A stretch of DNA of 64,000 bases from Viscum album (Eukaryota > Streptophyta > Magnoliopsida > Santalales > Viscaceae). Positions 52,101 to 64,000 of this stretch are shown here, in pieces (position 1 is the stretch's first letter; each line of letters begins with the position of its first letter). The DNA lies in contig OY728152.1 in assembly GCA_963277665.1 (NCBI GenBank), positions 1,185,330,357 to 1,185,394,356 on the forward strand. The letters are read 5' to 3'. The notes beneath the pieces are model-generated. The model searched no databases. It worked only from the letters and a program-made list of their open reading frames with translations, and was not told where the DNA came from. The position numbers were made by a program, and so were the translations under genes.

Positions 52101-53499
52101 CATTATAGAGAAAACCTATAAATCCCACCACATGTATGGGTGTATCAATATAAATACTAATCGTAACTATGAAACAACAAAATTCTATGATCCTCCCACA
52201 CATAAATAGAAAAAAGAAACAATAATCTAAATTAATTAATGAAAATACATAATATCATGGAAGAAACCGAAATTATCATCCCACATGTAAAACTAATATT
52301 CCAAATGTACACAAAATAATGAATCATTAGTTGAACTAGATACAAAAACCAAAAAATGTCAGAGTAACTCCTAATACATTGTTGAAGGAATATCAAGTTG
52401 AAATATCACATCTGTTACACTAATTCATCATATTCCAGCAGTTCTCAACTATGACGTATATAAACAAAATAATAATCCTAATATAATTATCAAGAGAAAA
52501 AATAATTCTAGACCACTATTTCATTCACAATTTTGTTAGATATCAGAAAATTTTATTCCAAAAAAATAGAGGACTCACTGGTTGGGTTATCTAAGGGGAA
52601 ATTCATTCTACATTATTACTTGAAAATTATAGGAAACACATAAAAATATATATGATATGAATACATGTTCAATTTATGTCAAATATCTAGACAAAATATA
52701 CACTATAAAATAGAATGAACAAAAAAATTTACTATCGTAGGAAAAATATCATCATTCACTAGTTATAGAAAACTTTTTTATTAATAATTACATTATTTAA
52801 AAATTAGTTTTTAAAATAAAATTCTAAACTAATAAATAATATATCATTTTCAATGTTCTATTGATAACTATGATCATTTTAAAAACTCTAATAAAAAACA
52901 TTTCAAAAAAAATATTCATTATTTGTAAAAACATTTCTCCAAAACATTATGATATCAATAGATTTTTAAAAATAACATTTTTATATTACACCATCATTTT
53001 AAAAAACCATATAAATAAAATTTTGAATACAGATATTTATTAATAAAACTTGTAAATACTCATTTTAAATATAAAATAAGCGTTATATATTTTCAACAAC
53101 AAATGAATCCTATCATAAAACCCAAAATCAAAATCATCCTTTTAATAAATTTATAAGTAAACACCTCTTTAATTTCAATTTAATATATAAGAAATACATT
53201 ATAAATTATTCATGCATTTAAAATTTAATAAAATATGGCAAAAATGAAATATAAAATAGTTTGGGGTTTAATGAATTTACTAGAAGCATAACCAAAGTAT
53301 CCATGTCAATGGATAGACCAGGGGTTATATGAAAATATCTATAATCAAATATTCACATTTATCATAATATTAATTTACCCACTATATTATTTATAGAACA
53401 TTTAGAATAAGTAATTAGTTTCTAATCCAACACATCAAATAGATAAAAATATTATTTTCCATGGATTGTTCCTACAAATGCATCAAAATCATGACTTAG
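49111..53499. other. AT-rich DNA, nothing assigned
   Basis: Only low-complexity A/T sequence and a (TA)n microsatellite at 51498-51515 are evident. The purine-rich patch at 51105-51175 (gagagggggaggtgc and following) gives two overlapping minus frames (51006-51203, 51082-51276) rich in Ser, Leu and Ile, which I judge to be chance. The frames 51596-51778 (-) and 52861-53043 (+) are likewise unconvincing. Confidence 0.5.
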
Positions 53500-54080
53500 A
53501 ACATAATGTAGGTGATCAAATTCCCCTTTACTTGTACCTCTTCATTTAAGAAAATGAATCAACACACTAACATCATTTTTCAAGTAATATATGCCACCTT
53601 TTAACAAACGCACTATAACAAACATAGGCTATAATGCTATTTTTTTGTGGACCCTCCCATGTAAAACCCCCATTCAATGTCTATGCCAACCAAAAACATA
53701 CATGAGAGCCATCCAATGTCAACCCAAGATAAGTACAACATAAAAATAAATGATACTAAATACACATGGATGATTTCAGTCATAATTTATATAAAATTAA
53801 TGTATAAGTGATATGAAATTTTTGTTTAAAAAATTCACCCTTACCTATACATATGTGAGATGCTGAAACCCAATTTCAAATGGGTTCAATTCAAAGGAAA
53901 TTTGAACAAATAATATTTATTAAAAATTACATCAACCTATCTTACATTCCCCCTCATATATCCATCTCCAATTCCCCACCATAAAACTCCCAAAATATAC
54001 ATTAAGTCCCCAAAACACCCATTATCAACATGATGAAATTTAATAAACTAAAAATAAAAATTCGAATAATTAATGATATC
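53500..54080. repeat. C-rich LTR-like repeat, copy b
   Basis: It contains taggtgatcaaattcccc (about 53510), then a C-rich stretch (cttacattccccctcata, 53941-53958), then taagtccccaaaacaccc (54004-54021). It is in the same order as copy a, about 5 kb apart. The closest matching stretch is the 'taagt(t)ccc...a(t)gaa' part. Possible decayed LTR. Confidence 0.35.
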
Positions 54081-56789
54081 ATTTAACGGTCTACAATATC
54101 TAAATTATATAAAAATAGTATCATTGATTATAAAATCATGTAATTGGAATAAATTCTATAGTATAATAATTATTTTGGGAAATGACCTCATTCACATCCG
54201 TTTAATAACCATCCTCGATGCTGAATGATTTTAATGACCAAATAAAAACAAATGTTGTTCATAAAATGTAAAATTACTATGGATGTTATCATAATAAAAT
54301 ATATATTCCACCATCCACTTTCTAAATTGTAAAAAATGTCAATTAATGACCCATTTAAAGAAACTATGAAATGTTAATATAAAATAAGTTTTTTATAAAC
54401 TATTATATTTAAAAAATGTAATGTCTCAAAAAGGATCTATAAACATTCATACATATTTTTTTAAACAATATTAATCACATTATAATAATTATAGTATAAA
54501 ATAATAAAATATGAAATTAGTAGTTTATTCATTATAACAGATTATCTAATACCATTTAATAAATTCACATTAAATTATAAAAAATGTATCATTTAATTAA
54601 TCAATAAAATAGAATTCATGTCAAATATATCAAAATGAAATAAATATATATCATCCAATTTTCAATATATAAAAAACAATCCAAAGAATCATAATAAGAA
54701 AACATATTCCTTTTATATGAAAACTATAATTAATTTAATGAGTGTCATGGGCTCTACTCTATAATTAATACAACTCGGTACCCATGATAAATTTTGTCAT
54801 AACATGATATGTTGAATCAGGTATAAATTAAATTTTCTTATATAATTGTTTTGGTCTAGGTTATTTTTAGGCCCGTAGAAGTGGGTTTTGTAGTGGGTGG
54901 TAGAATGAGGCCATTAACTAGCCTGTCAGAGACACTATCTAGGATACACAATTTTTTTTAGCACCTACAGGTCTACAGGAAACATTGGATAACTAATAGA
55001 CCTCAACAAGACAATATGAGGATAGACTAAAATTGAGGAATGACTATATGCCCCCACAATCCATCTGGTATACCTCCAACACACTGTTTGTTTTCTAGGG
55101 TATAGATGATGATAAGTCAGTTATGATGTCAGATTACATTTATTTTTACAATAAAAAAATAAGTTATATACTGTAATATGACATTATATTATTTATAGGA
55201 TCATTTTTTGGTAATTGGAACCCTCTATATTTCCGTAAGGTGCATGTTTTATTATTTAAGGAATAGATCAATATTGATTACAATTTTGTGAGTTAGATAA
55301 CATATAAACTATTTTTTACTATCTTCTCCATGATTTTTAATTATTAGGATCATATATTTTATGATATAAAATCAACTTATAGAATTTTATTTTTCCCTTA
55401 GATCATTGTTCACTATGATCCAATCATGTCCTATCCTACGACATTTCATAAAGGATATTTTTTTTTCATAAGGTGCTTCTATATAACATATGATTTATTC
55501 TAGGTAACTCATTACATACATATAAATTATAATAATATTTATTTTAAATAATAATAATTTGAAATATTTTAGTGATGAATTTGGTCTTTCATTGGTATAA
55601 TAATATTTTCTAAAAAATAATGTTGAATTCCATTTTGATTCAAATGGTGTATTCACTAAAACACCTAAAATTTAGTTTTTAAAAGGATATGATTTCAGAT
55701 GATTTTAAGTGGTGTTACATCACTTTTTTTTGAAATGATGAATTCGTTTTCTTGGAAATTACAATTATGGAACATCATATTATGAAGGAAACTGGGTATA
55801 CTGACAAACTAAATATGTGAAATCCATACAATAGTAAATTATGAATATTTAGTGTTCTCATGATTCAAAATATATAGTTATTTTCCTTTACCAGATAAAA
55901 GAATCTCACAGAGTTAGGATTCACTTCTTCAATCTATTTTTTTATTTTCTGTCCTAATTGTATACACAATGGTGTCATTGATTTCTTATTTGATCTTTGT
56001 GGATACGTTATATGAATTTTTATTTGAAATCATTAAGTTTTTATCATGATATAAATATTAATGGTTGAATATATTTTTATGCATCTGAATATTCCTTCAT
56101 TATAAATATAATTTATTATTTCATTTATTCTATATGTATACAATGATATTGATCAGAAAACAACATGATTAATTTTTAGTATAATTTTATTTCTTATGGA
56201 AATGATTTAGGTATAATATTTATACAATAACGAATAGATTATTATGGATATTAAATGTATTATTTCTTTATTATATACCTATTATTATTTATTGGTTTCA
56301 AAATAGTTTTTATGTCATTCCTTAATAGAACATATTATATATAATATTAGTTAATATAAAAAAATCTAGTAGAGGATGACTCTATGGGATAATGTTGAAT
56401 TCTTGAGGGTTGGTATGGTGGTGAGATATGTTCATGAATACACATGTCCATTGGATTCATTGAGTAACATTTTAAAGGATTTCCATTTTTCTCGTATATA
56501 CATAAATTACTATTATTTAATTTTACCTTTATATTACCAAAATTTTGAAATAAAATTTATCTACAATATAGAACTATATATTTTATATTAAAAAATAAAT
56601 TTTTTGATTAATATATAATAAATCAAATTATAATCAAAACCACAATAATGTTTGTTTAGTGTACTTGTAATTATTGATACAAAAAAACTTTCTTAAAGAG
56701 ATTTATATTTTTTTCTACCTAGTTCTAGTAAAGTAGAAAAATACTTATACATACCACACATAAAATCAGTTTTAATCAAGGGGAATTAA
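54081..56789. other. AT-rich DNA with a GC-richer island near 54.85-55.13 kb
   Basis: Most of the stretch is featureless. At about 54850-55130 base composition shifts (gtagtgggtggtagaatgag, gcctgtcagagacactatc, then tatgcccccacaatccatc). No frame there translates to a family I recognise. It may be a fragment of a less decayed repeat or of a gene. The frame 56376-56591 (+) is not convincing. Confidence 0.45.
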
Positions 56790-56832
56790 ATCACGGAAAT
56801 GGGTGAGCTAAACTACTCAATATGGGTAATAT
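56790..56832 (-). repeat. LTR-internal motif, related to the one at 63.68 kb
   Basis: The + strand reads gggtgagctaaactactcaa then tatgggtaa. This matches ggtgagctcaaatgctcagt then aagggtaa at 63683-63710, and more weakly gtgagtatatccataattat at 25891-25910 in the LTR of chromovirus 2. The shared 'gtgagct...ctca(g/a)ta' core suggests another minus-strand LTR remnant, but its borders are not visible. Confidence 0.35.
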
Positions 56833-59800
56833 ATTTGGATATAAATTATAAAAAAATATAAAATATTTAAAGGAGAACATGGTACTGAAATTTTATATTC
56901 ATACCCAAATTTACTTTTATCATACACATTAATAATATTGTAATTTATGTTATTCCCAAAAAAAATATCAAAGGAATTAATGGTCCTGATCCAAGAGAGA
57001 ATGACATTGAAATACAACATATGTTTTTATCGTACATATATTTATTGAAAATAAATTTATTAATAATGTACATATTCAAAGAATAACATAGAGGATTGGG
57101 TTAACTCTTTTTTCTATCAGATTATTAGTTATGATTCACTCCCATGACTGTCACATCGAACATTGTATCTTTCTTTTTTGGGTTATGTCCCCACATCATT
57201 TCTTAAAATATCAAGATATATATATCTACATTCAATTAATTAGTGGGATATAAAATTATATGATCACATATAAAGTAATAATAATCCTTTAATATTTAAT
57301 ACACATGGTCATTAATCATTTATCACATAACCTAACAAATATAAATGACACATGATTCAAAAAAATAAATATTTAATCATAATAAAACTCATGGAAGAAT
57401 AAAAAAATTCACAAATAAATCAAAATAATTATAGAAAAAAAGTCTATAGAGATAATAATGATGATATCATTTGATCAAATTTCCAATAAATCTTAAGTAA
57501 TATCACATCATTCCTGTTTTGATGAAAATTCATTTAAAATAAAGCATTTAATATTTTTCGGATGAAATAGTGGTTTTCAATTTCAACCAATTATTTAAAA
57601 AGTAATAATATAAAATATTTTCTTGAAAATAATTTAATTTAAATTTACAACTAAAAATTATAATGATATGTTCACAATATTTTTCAGTTATGAATGTGGT
57701 AAATTGATTATTTTCCATGAATTTTAAAATAATTTTTTTTGTGAAAATCTCATAAAAATTCTAACAGTGTCTAATTAGGGATATTAAAATAATATTTCAT
57801 TCAAACCATTTTTGAAAAATTAAAACATGGAAATAAATGAAATTATATAAGAACTGGTATTAGTAAATTTGTCATTTAAATAATTTTAGAAAACATCTAT
57901 GGTGTGGAAAATTATTACAAACCGAATTGATATGTATATATATAGTCATATATGTATAAAATTCTTCTTCTTGTCTCTTTATTGTATAAAGTGACAAAAA
58001 TTAAAAAAAATAGTATTTATAAATAACCATATGATAAGAATATTCATTATACTATTGTGCTATATATCATAAAATATAATCATATGAATCATGATAAAAA
58101 AATCCAAAAAAATTACAATAGTATCATAAATTACTTAAGAAATTAGAAACAATAAAATAATAACATCGTGAATATTACGACTATAGATGTATATTTGAAT
58201 AATTTAAAAATTTTCAAAAAAGAATGAAAAATTAAATTTATGTGGAAAATATTCATCCCAAAAATGGTAAATGTTATGAATTTGGATGTTGTGTCGCTAA
58301 AATAAATAATAGTTGAAAATTGAAAAATTTATGCATCACTAGTTTGTATAAAAATATCACCTCATGTATAACCAATTATTAACTTTTATAATTTCTAAAC
58401 TAATTCATGATCATAAATATAATACCCTATATAATTAACATATAATATTTCCACAACCATTTATTAGTAATTATTTATTGAAACATTCATTTCATGGAAA
58501 TTACTGTTTCAATTTTCATAATAATTGTTTTAGGATATTCATTGTGATTTTAAATTAATAAGATTTATTACTCTATAGAAATTTTTCATGATATAAGTAA
58601 CATTCTTTCATTAGATAAATATTTACATTCAATTATAATAGGCTACTATAGGATAATTAAATATATCTTTCATTGATCTAGTAGGTTATATGAACACATT
58701 AGCTCAATTGTTTTTGATGGATGGACCAAATTAAAAATAGATTATAATAAACCATAATATTATTATTTCTATTTATTGTATATAAAATATATTATTTTAG
58801 TCAATTCATATCTCTAACAATTTAATATGTAAATTAAAAACAAATCACATCAATTTGTCATGGTAGTATTCCACCCATACCCATGGGAGACATTATCATA
58901 AGAATGTGGATATGTAATTATGATATTAAAAACCAAATAATTTATAATGTATCGTTCAAAATCATTAAACACATAAAAAAACCATAAATTAAATATTGTG
59001 ATAAAAAAAATTAAATGTATCACATTGTGGATGAGGTAGTTTGCACCTAAACCTAATTGATACATTCAATCACCATTTGAATTAAAAGTGGGTGGATAAT
59101 TGTGGGTTTTTATCATAAGAAAATTTTGTTTTTATAAAAATTACATAAAATTATTATTATATTATTTTTATTTATTTATATTTGTGAGATTAAAATATAA
59201 TTTAAAACTACATAGGAAAGTATATTCCCACTTCATTGAGAGACCTCCACAAAATCTTATCTTATGGACCCTTTTAATGGTATTTAGAAAGACTAACACC
59301 CCCAATATTAGAGAGGGATGTGACAGAGAGAAATTTATATATTTTTTGTACTAATTGATGTATCAATGTAGTGTAAATAAATTGGATATTATGAATCCTT
59401 TAATATATGATGAAATAAAAACACATTGAATTAATAAAAATTGAAATATAAAATTCAATAATTTACAATAAAAAATTCATCAAAATGATAAATATTTCTA
59501 TCAGAACCTGGAGAATAATTAAATAAAATCATATAATAAGTTATTGAAACGTTTAAGTGTCATATTGAAACATATCTTTTCATGGACCCATTTATTAGGA
59601 AATATTATTTTTAAATATAGTTGTGACATATTAAATAGCCAACGGTTACAAACATACATCAAATTAAATACATAGAACATAAATAAAAATTTTATTTTAT
59701 TTTAATCCATTTTTAATGCTATGTATAAAATTTAATGATGTTATGATTTTTATTTATTTTATAAAATATTATTGTTCATAAAATCCCCTCAATATAGTTC

Positions 59801-62187
59801 ATAGAAATTCTTCATTTAATTTCATATTAAAGGTGTCCTGACAGAAAAATTATTTGAATCAAAAGTATTCACACATTCCATATTTTTTGTATTTATATAT
59901 CAAATTAATTGAAAAAATTTATTTAAAAAATACAGTTACATTTAATATTTTTAAAATCATCTATTTTATTTTTCTATAATTGAATAAGTATCTCATCATA
60001 ATTTCAAAGATATTTATAGTAATTAATCAATAACTGAAAGTAATAAACATCATAATATGATGAATAATATTAATTTGTTTTTAATATAAACATTAATAAC
60101 CAACATTTTTTTCTTTTTATCATATTGTAAAAAATTTATGGAGATATTAAATTAATGTGAGTAAATTTTTTGTTATTCATTTTCATAAATTAATAAAAAT
60201 GTCAAAATTGGATAAAAATTGAACCGAGGGACCTTGTTCTATAAAAAATGATATATGTAGATGAAATCCAATCATAAAATATTATAATATATTGTGTTAT
60301 TGAAAATTTAAAGCCTCATCTAATTGTTTGAAACATATTATAACTGTCTTCCTCATACTGTGGTGAATAAAAATTTCCAATTTTACTATCCATAACAAAA
60401 AAATTAAAAGGGAAAAATTTACCAATATTGATCATCATCATTCTGAATATGTAAAAAATTATTCTATAATAAATTCCTATAAGATAATTGAAATAATTTT
60501 AAAAATAGTAGGGAAAACATTTTGAAAACCATTTTAGAAATCAAAATCACAAATAAAAATGTATTATTTTTCCCCCCCGATATAAAAACATATCAATATT
60601 TGATGAATATTTTATTTGGTATATATTAACTGAATATTATCTAAATAATTAATAACTTTTGATTAATTTTTGTGAATAAAATAAAATTACCATTTTAGGA
60701 AAAACGGTTCCTTTTAAAACACTACTCTTTTATATTCAAATGGGTAATAATGTTAGCACAAATCTATTTATATCCATGAAATTAAATGTATACAATGTTT
60801 AAAAAATTAATCATTTTTTTCAAGATTTTGGCATCCAATATAATGACAGGGATACAAAATTTATACTAAATAAAAATAATTCAATCGAATATCACTGTTT
60901 TTTTAGACTCAGTGTTCCATGTAATATGCACTACTCAAGAAATAATTTTTTTTCATGAATGATATCATAAAATATTATGGTTTTATATTCTACCCCCATT
61001 AAAATAATCTTCAATAACGAAACAGTATCGAACTATCCTTGATACCCTGATACCCTAATACCTAATCCGGCATGAACATACCCTTATGGGAATTCTTGCT
61101 CCCCATGGGTTGGTGGAAAGAATCTAACACCGTAAAATAAAAAATGGAATGTATTTTCCACAAATATAGTTGGAGATAAACATTCATATAATAATTCAAA
61201 AAACTCCTCAATGGGAATGATCCAGAAACCAAACATCAATACACAAACCCAAAGATAACATCATCAAATTTCTCTGAAGACAAGAAGAAATTTAGACATC
61301 ATAAGGTTTTATATATATTAATCCTTGAGGATCAAGAACATATATCCATCTTTGAAGTCCATTCCAATTTCTAGATCCTTGGATAAGAATAAATAGAAAC
61401 ACCCAATGGAAATTTTTGGTAGTGAGCTATAATCCCATTACAGTCTCACAATGTTTAACATAATAAGACGACATAATAATAAGAAAAATATTGCATATGA
61501 TTTTAATAAAATAGGGAATGTATAAATAATTTATTATTTCAATCAAATCATACCATTATTTAAAAAATATATAAATCATTTAAAACAATAAATTATGTAA
61601 ATATATTATTGAGGATAGTTTTTATGAATCACTATAAATGAACAATTATGTTTCACAATAATTTTAATATATATATATATATATCAATGTAATCACAACA
61701 ATCACCACGATCATCTACCTTATGGAATGATAGTTTAATGTAATTGGACTGTCACACATCCATATTTAGGATCCTCGAATATGTGGACACATGTCCCATG
61801 GGCTCAATCCAAATACGACAAATCAATGTTCCTTCAAAAATATGATATGCCAATCAATATTTTGGTATAGTTTTTATTTTCAATATATTTCTATGTAATT
61901 AAAATCCTATAACTAAAACCCTAAATACCCCACTAAATAATCATGATTACATGTTCTCAATAAATCAATCAAAAAAATTCAAATTCATTTTATATCAATT
62001 TAAATTACTATTAAATCCTTTCGAGATTCAATATACCATTTTCAAATTAAAACCCACTTCATATGTATTTAATCATTTCGCTTCTATTTCTTGATAAAAC
62101 TAAAAATAGGTTATTATCAAATAAATTTGAGTCATATATTTAAAAAATATATCATAAATCAATTTCCAAAAATTCATTAAATTTAAA
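56833..62187. other. AT-rich DNA, nothing assigned
   Basis: I looked on the minus strand for pol blocks between the two LTR-like motifs at 56.8 and 63.7 kb and found none. Visible items are a short degenerate tandem repeat at 61041-61068 and a (TA)n run at 61666-61684. The frames 56817-57020 (-), 58850-59065 (-), 59100-59354 (+) and 62100-62294 (-) are not supported as genes. Confidence 0.5.
61041..61068. repeat. Short tandem repeat of about 8-10 bp
   Basis: The motif gataccctgataccctaata followed by cctaatcc gives about three degenerate units of (g)ataccct(a). It is not the plant telomere repeat (ccctaaa). Probably slippage-derived. Confidence 0.6.
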
Positions 62188-62230
62188 ATAACACCCCAAA
62201 TTAACGATTTATTAAAATTGGGCGTTTTAG
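62188..62230. repeat. Inverted repeat resembling an LTR terminus
   Basis: The sequence taacaccccaaattaacg is followed about 10 bases later by attgggcgttttag. The arms aacaccccaa and ttgggcgtt are near-perfect reverse complements. Many plant Ty3/Gypsy LTRs begin with tgtaacaccccaaatt and carry an internal reverse complement that forms such a hairpin. It could mark the end of an otherwise decayed LTR. The orientation cannot be settled. Confidence 0.45.
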
Positions 62231-63209
62231 AATAACATATATACCAAATAAATTTTAATTCCAATTCACATAAAATGGGTTTTCCCCATTTCAATTTATA
62301 TAAATATAAATAAATTCAATAAATTCATGTTTTAATAAATATAATAAACATAAATTACCCCTAATATTTTTTTATCACTAATATAATGAATGACTACTCC
62401 CATAAAAGGACTTTACAATATGATAAACATAATAGGATATCAAACAATAAAACCGAGATTAAGGATCAAAATCAATTTATTTTAGATCCACCAATAAATA
62501 GTTCATATAACACAATATAAGGATTTTAAAAATAAATAATTGGGCGTATGTAACTAGATATGATCTCTTATTGAGGATGTATCAAATACATTTTTAAAGA
62601 ATTTATCCTCCAAGGATGTGGTTTGGTAGAGCTAAAAGGTGTTCTTGATAGAAACCAAGGCCTGTGATTTCAAGATAAATCATGTTATGTTCTAGGGGGT
62701 TCTTATGGATGTTATAAAATATTTAAATTAATATTTGGAAATAAAAATTTTTATATGGAGGGAATGCTATGCAGGGCAACATGATTAAAAAAATTGTTCC
62801 CCCAAACCATGTTACCTCCTAATGCGTTATGTGGTTTATAACTTGTGGTCACAAAATTTGGATAATTTTTTTCCATTAATTAATTTACAATTATACATGG
62901 GATGAAAAGTACTAATTTATGGGGTCCAAAATGTGGGGAAATCATTTTCCAAATTGGTATAACCCAAAAAGTTTCTGAAACTTTAATCTGTACACCAAAA
63001 CAAACAGGATACCAACCCCAAAAAATGGAATAAAAAGAAAGATGATCAATGTTTACCAAAAAAAATATAACAATATTTTACAACCTCCACACCATATAAA
63101 CATTATTTCCCTATAAGTATAGACAAAAAAATTTCATATAAAAAATGAGGACATAACTCTCCCATAAGTACATATAACATCGATGTCTCTTGAATATAAA
63201 AACCATTAT
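62231..63209. other. AT-rich DNA, nothing assigned
   Basis: A modestly GC-richer patch at about 62600-62830 includes ggtttggtagagctaaaagg and tgttcccccaaaccatgtta. It may belong to the LTR-like material around it. No coding frame or motif is recognisable. Confidence 0.45.
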
Positions 63210-64000
63210 TCAGTTATAATAATAACAATTTTAATTATCCCCATCCTTGTAAAATTGAATTTGAATATATTATCCTGACATGATATATATTAAAAATTGA
63301 ATTAGGCTCATCATCAAGATCACCCAATCACAAATACATGATATGGATTAAAAATATACTTGGAACCTAGGATACATGGGAGAAATTATGTATCAAAGCT
63401 ATCTATGGAGAAAGTTGTAATTTTTAAGATACATTCTCAATAACGACCCATACTTTACATACATTGTTATTACTTCAGAATTGAATCACACTTATTACAA
63501 CATATAACAAAACCAGGAAAGGACCGTATAGTTATAGTGTCTTTAGAAACTATGAAACATAAACAACTGGTTCATAAAGCATCTTCTTTTCCTCCCATTT
63601 ATTTCATTATATATATAGTCCATTTTGGCATATCTTACATAATAACCTTCTTCAAGACCTAGTGAAATAAAACATACAAAACGGTGAGCTCAAATGCTCA
63701 GTAAGGGTAAAGAAAAGAAATATCAATCACATCATATTCATAAGAACATAACTTTTGGAAATCTTAACCTGGAAAAGAGAGAATAATTTCATAACATGGG
63801 ATAAATCATAGTAGTGAAATTGAATCACAATAATCATAAAATTAAACCTGAATCTTTGTGGCATTCACACATAATCATATAGAATCATTTCTTGTTAGTC
63901 AAGACTCATTTCCAAGACTATCTTAGTGGACAAATTCCATTTCTGAACCGAGTTCCTTCCCCATTTCAGTCATGTTTCACTGAACCGGTATAACCTACCG
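63210..64000 (-). repeat. Partial LTR of a chromovirus-like element, cut by the window end
   Basis: Two landmarks of the chromovirus 2 LTR recur in order and at similar spacing. The first is the gtgagct...ctcagtaagg motif at 63684 (counterpart gtgagtatatcc at 25891). The second is cggtataacctacc at 63986-63999 (counterpart cggaattaacctacc at 26219). The spacings are 302 and 328 bases. The orientation is therefore minus, as in chromovirus 2. The rest of the LTR and any element body would lie beyond 64000. The left limit is estimated from chromovirus 2. Confidence 0.5.

Noticed and set aside
59100..59354. Plus-strand frame of 84 codons
   Set aside because: The first half is low-complexity Lys/Tyr/Phe/Leu. 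The second half has no recognisable motif.
61911..61930. Telomere-like aaaccctaaa
   Set aside because: A single occurrence with no tandem array. It is expected by chance in such AT-rich DNA.
1..64000. Organellar or bacterial origin because of the low GC content
   Set aside because: Plant-type chromoviruses with long LTRs, the absence of any organellar gene, and no dense coding sequence argue for a nuclear plant genome.

Overview
This window looks like nuclear DNA of a flowering plant with a very AT-rich genome. By eye it is roughly 20-25% GC between the elements and about 35% inside the better-preserved ones. I find no intact host gene, no tRNA or rRNA, and no bacterial-style operon. The longest open frames (up to 132 codons) are chance frames or fragments of dead transposons. 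The plant assignment rests on three Ty3/Gypsy chromoviruses with plant-type organisation: a PBS close to the initiator-Met type, the order PR-RT-RH-IN, and a C-terminal chromodomain. Two of them have LTRs of about 2.5 kb, as in the Tekay/Del clade. The composition would suit a strongly AT-biased angiosperm, such as some holoparasites, but that is a guess.

Layout. 1-4.3 kb: featureless AT-rich DNA. 4.3-14.4 kb: chromovirus 1, + strand (LTR, PBS, gag, RT, RNase H, IN, chromodomain, PPT, LTR). 14.4-25.4 kb: mostly anonymous, with one LTR-like scrap near 18.5 kb and a cluster of palindromic repeats at 20.0-20.6 kb. 25.4-35.4 kb: chromovirus 2, - strand, the most legible copy. 35.4-38.5 kb: unassigned. 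38.5-41.5 kb: pol remnant of chromovirus 3, + strand, with the integrase tail and chromodomain still readable. 41.5-63.2 kb: anonymous DNA with LTR-like C-rich blocks, AT microsatellites and an LTR-start-like hairpin. 63.2-64.0 kb: part of another LTR, - strand, running off the window.

How it fits together. In a live chromovirus, gag forms the particle, PR cuts the polyprotein, RT and RNase H copy the RNA starting at the PBS and PPT, and IN inserts the cDNA, with the chromodomain steering it to chromatin. All three copies here are dead: stops, frameshifts and lost catalytic residues affect every enzyme. Elements 1 and 2 share an unusual stop at the same RT codon. The window also avoids the dinucleotide GpC, more strongly than CpG in the AT-rich flank, while GG and CC are common. 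I regard this as the least expected signal here.
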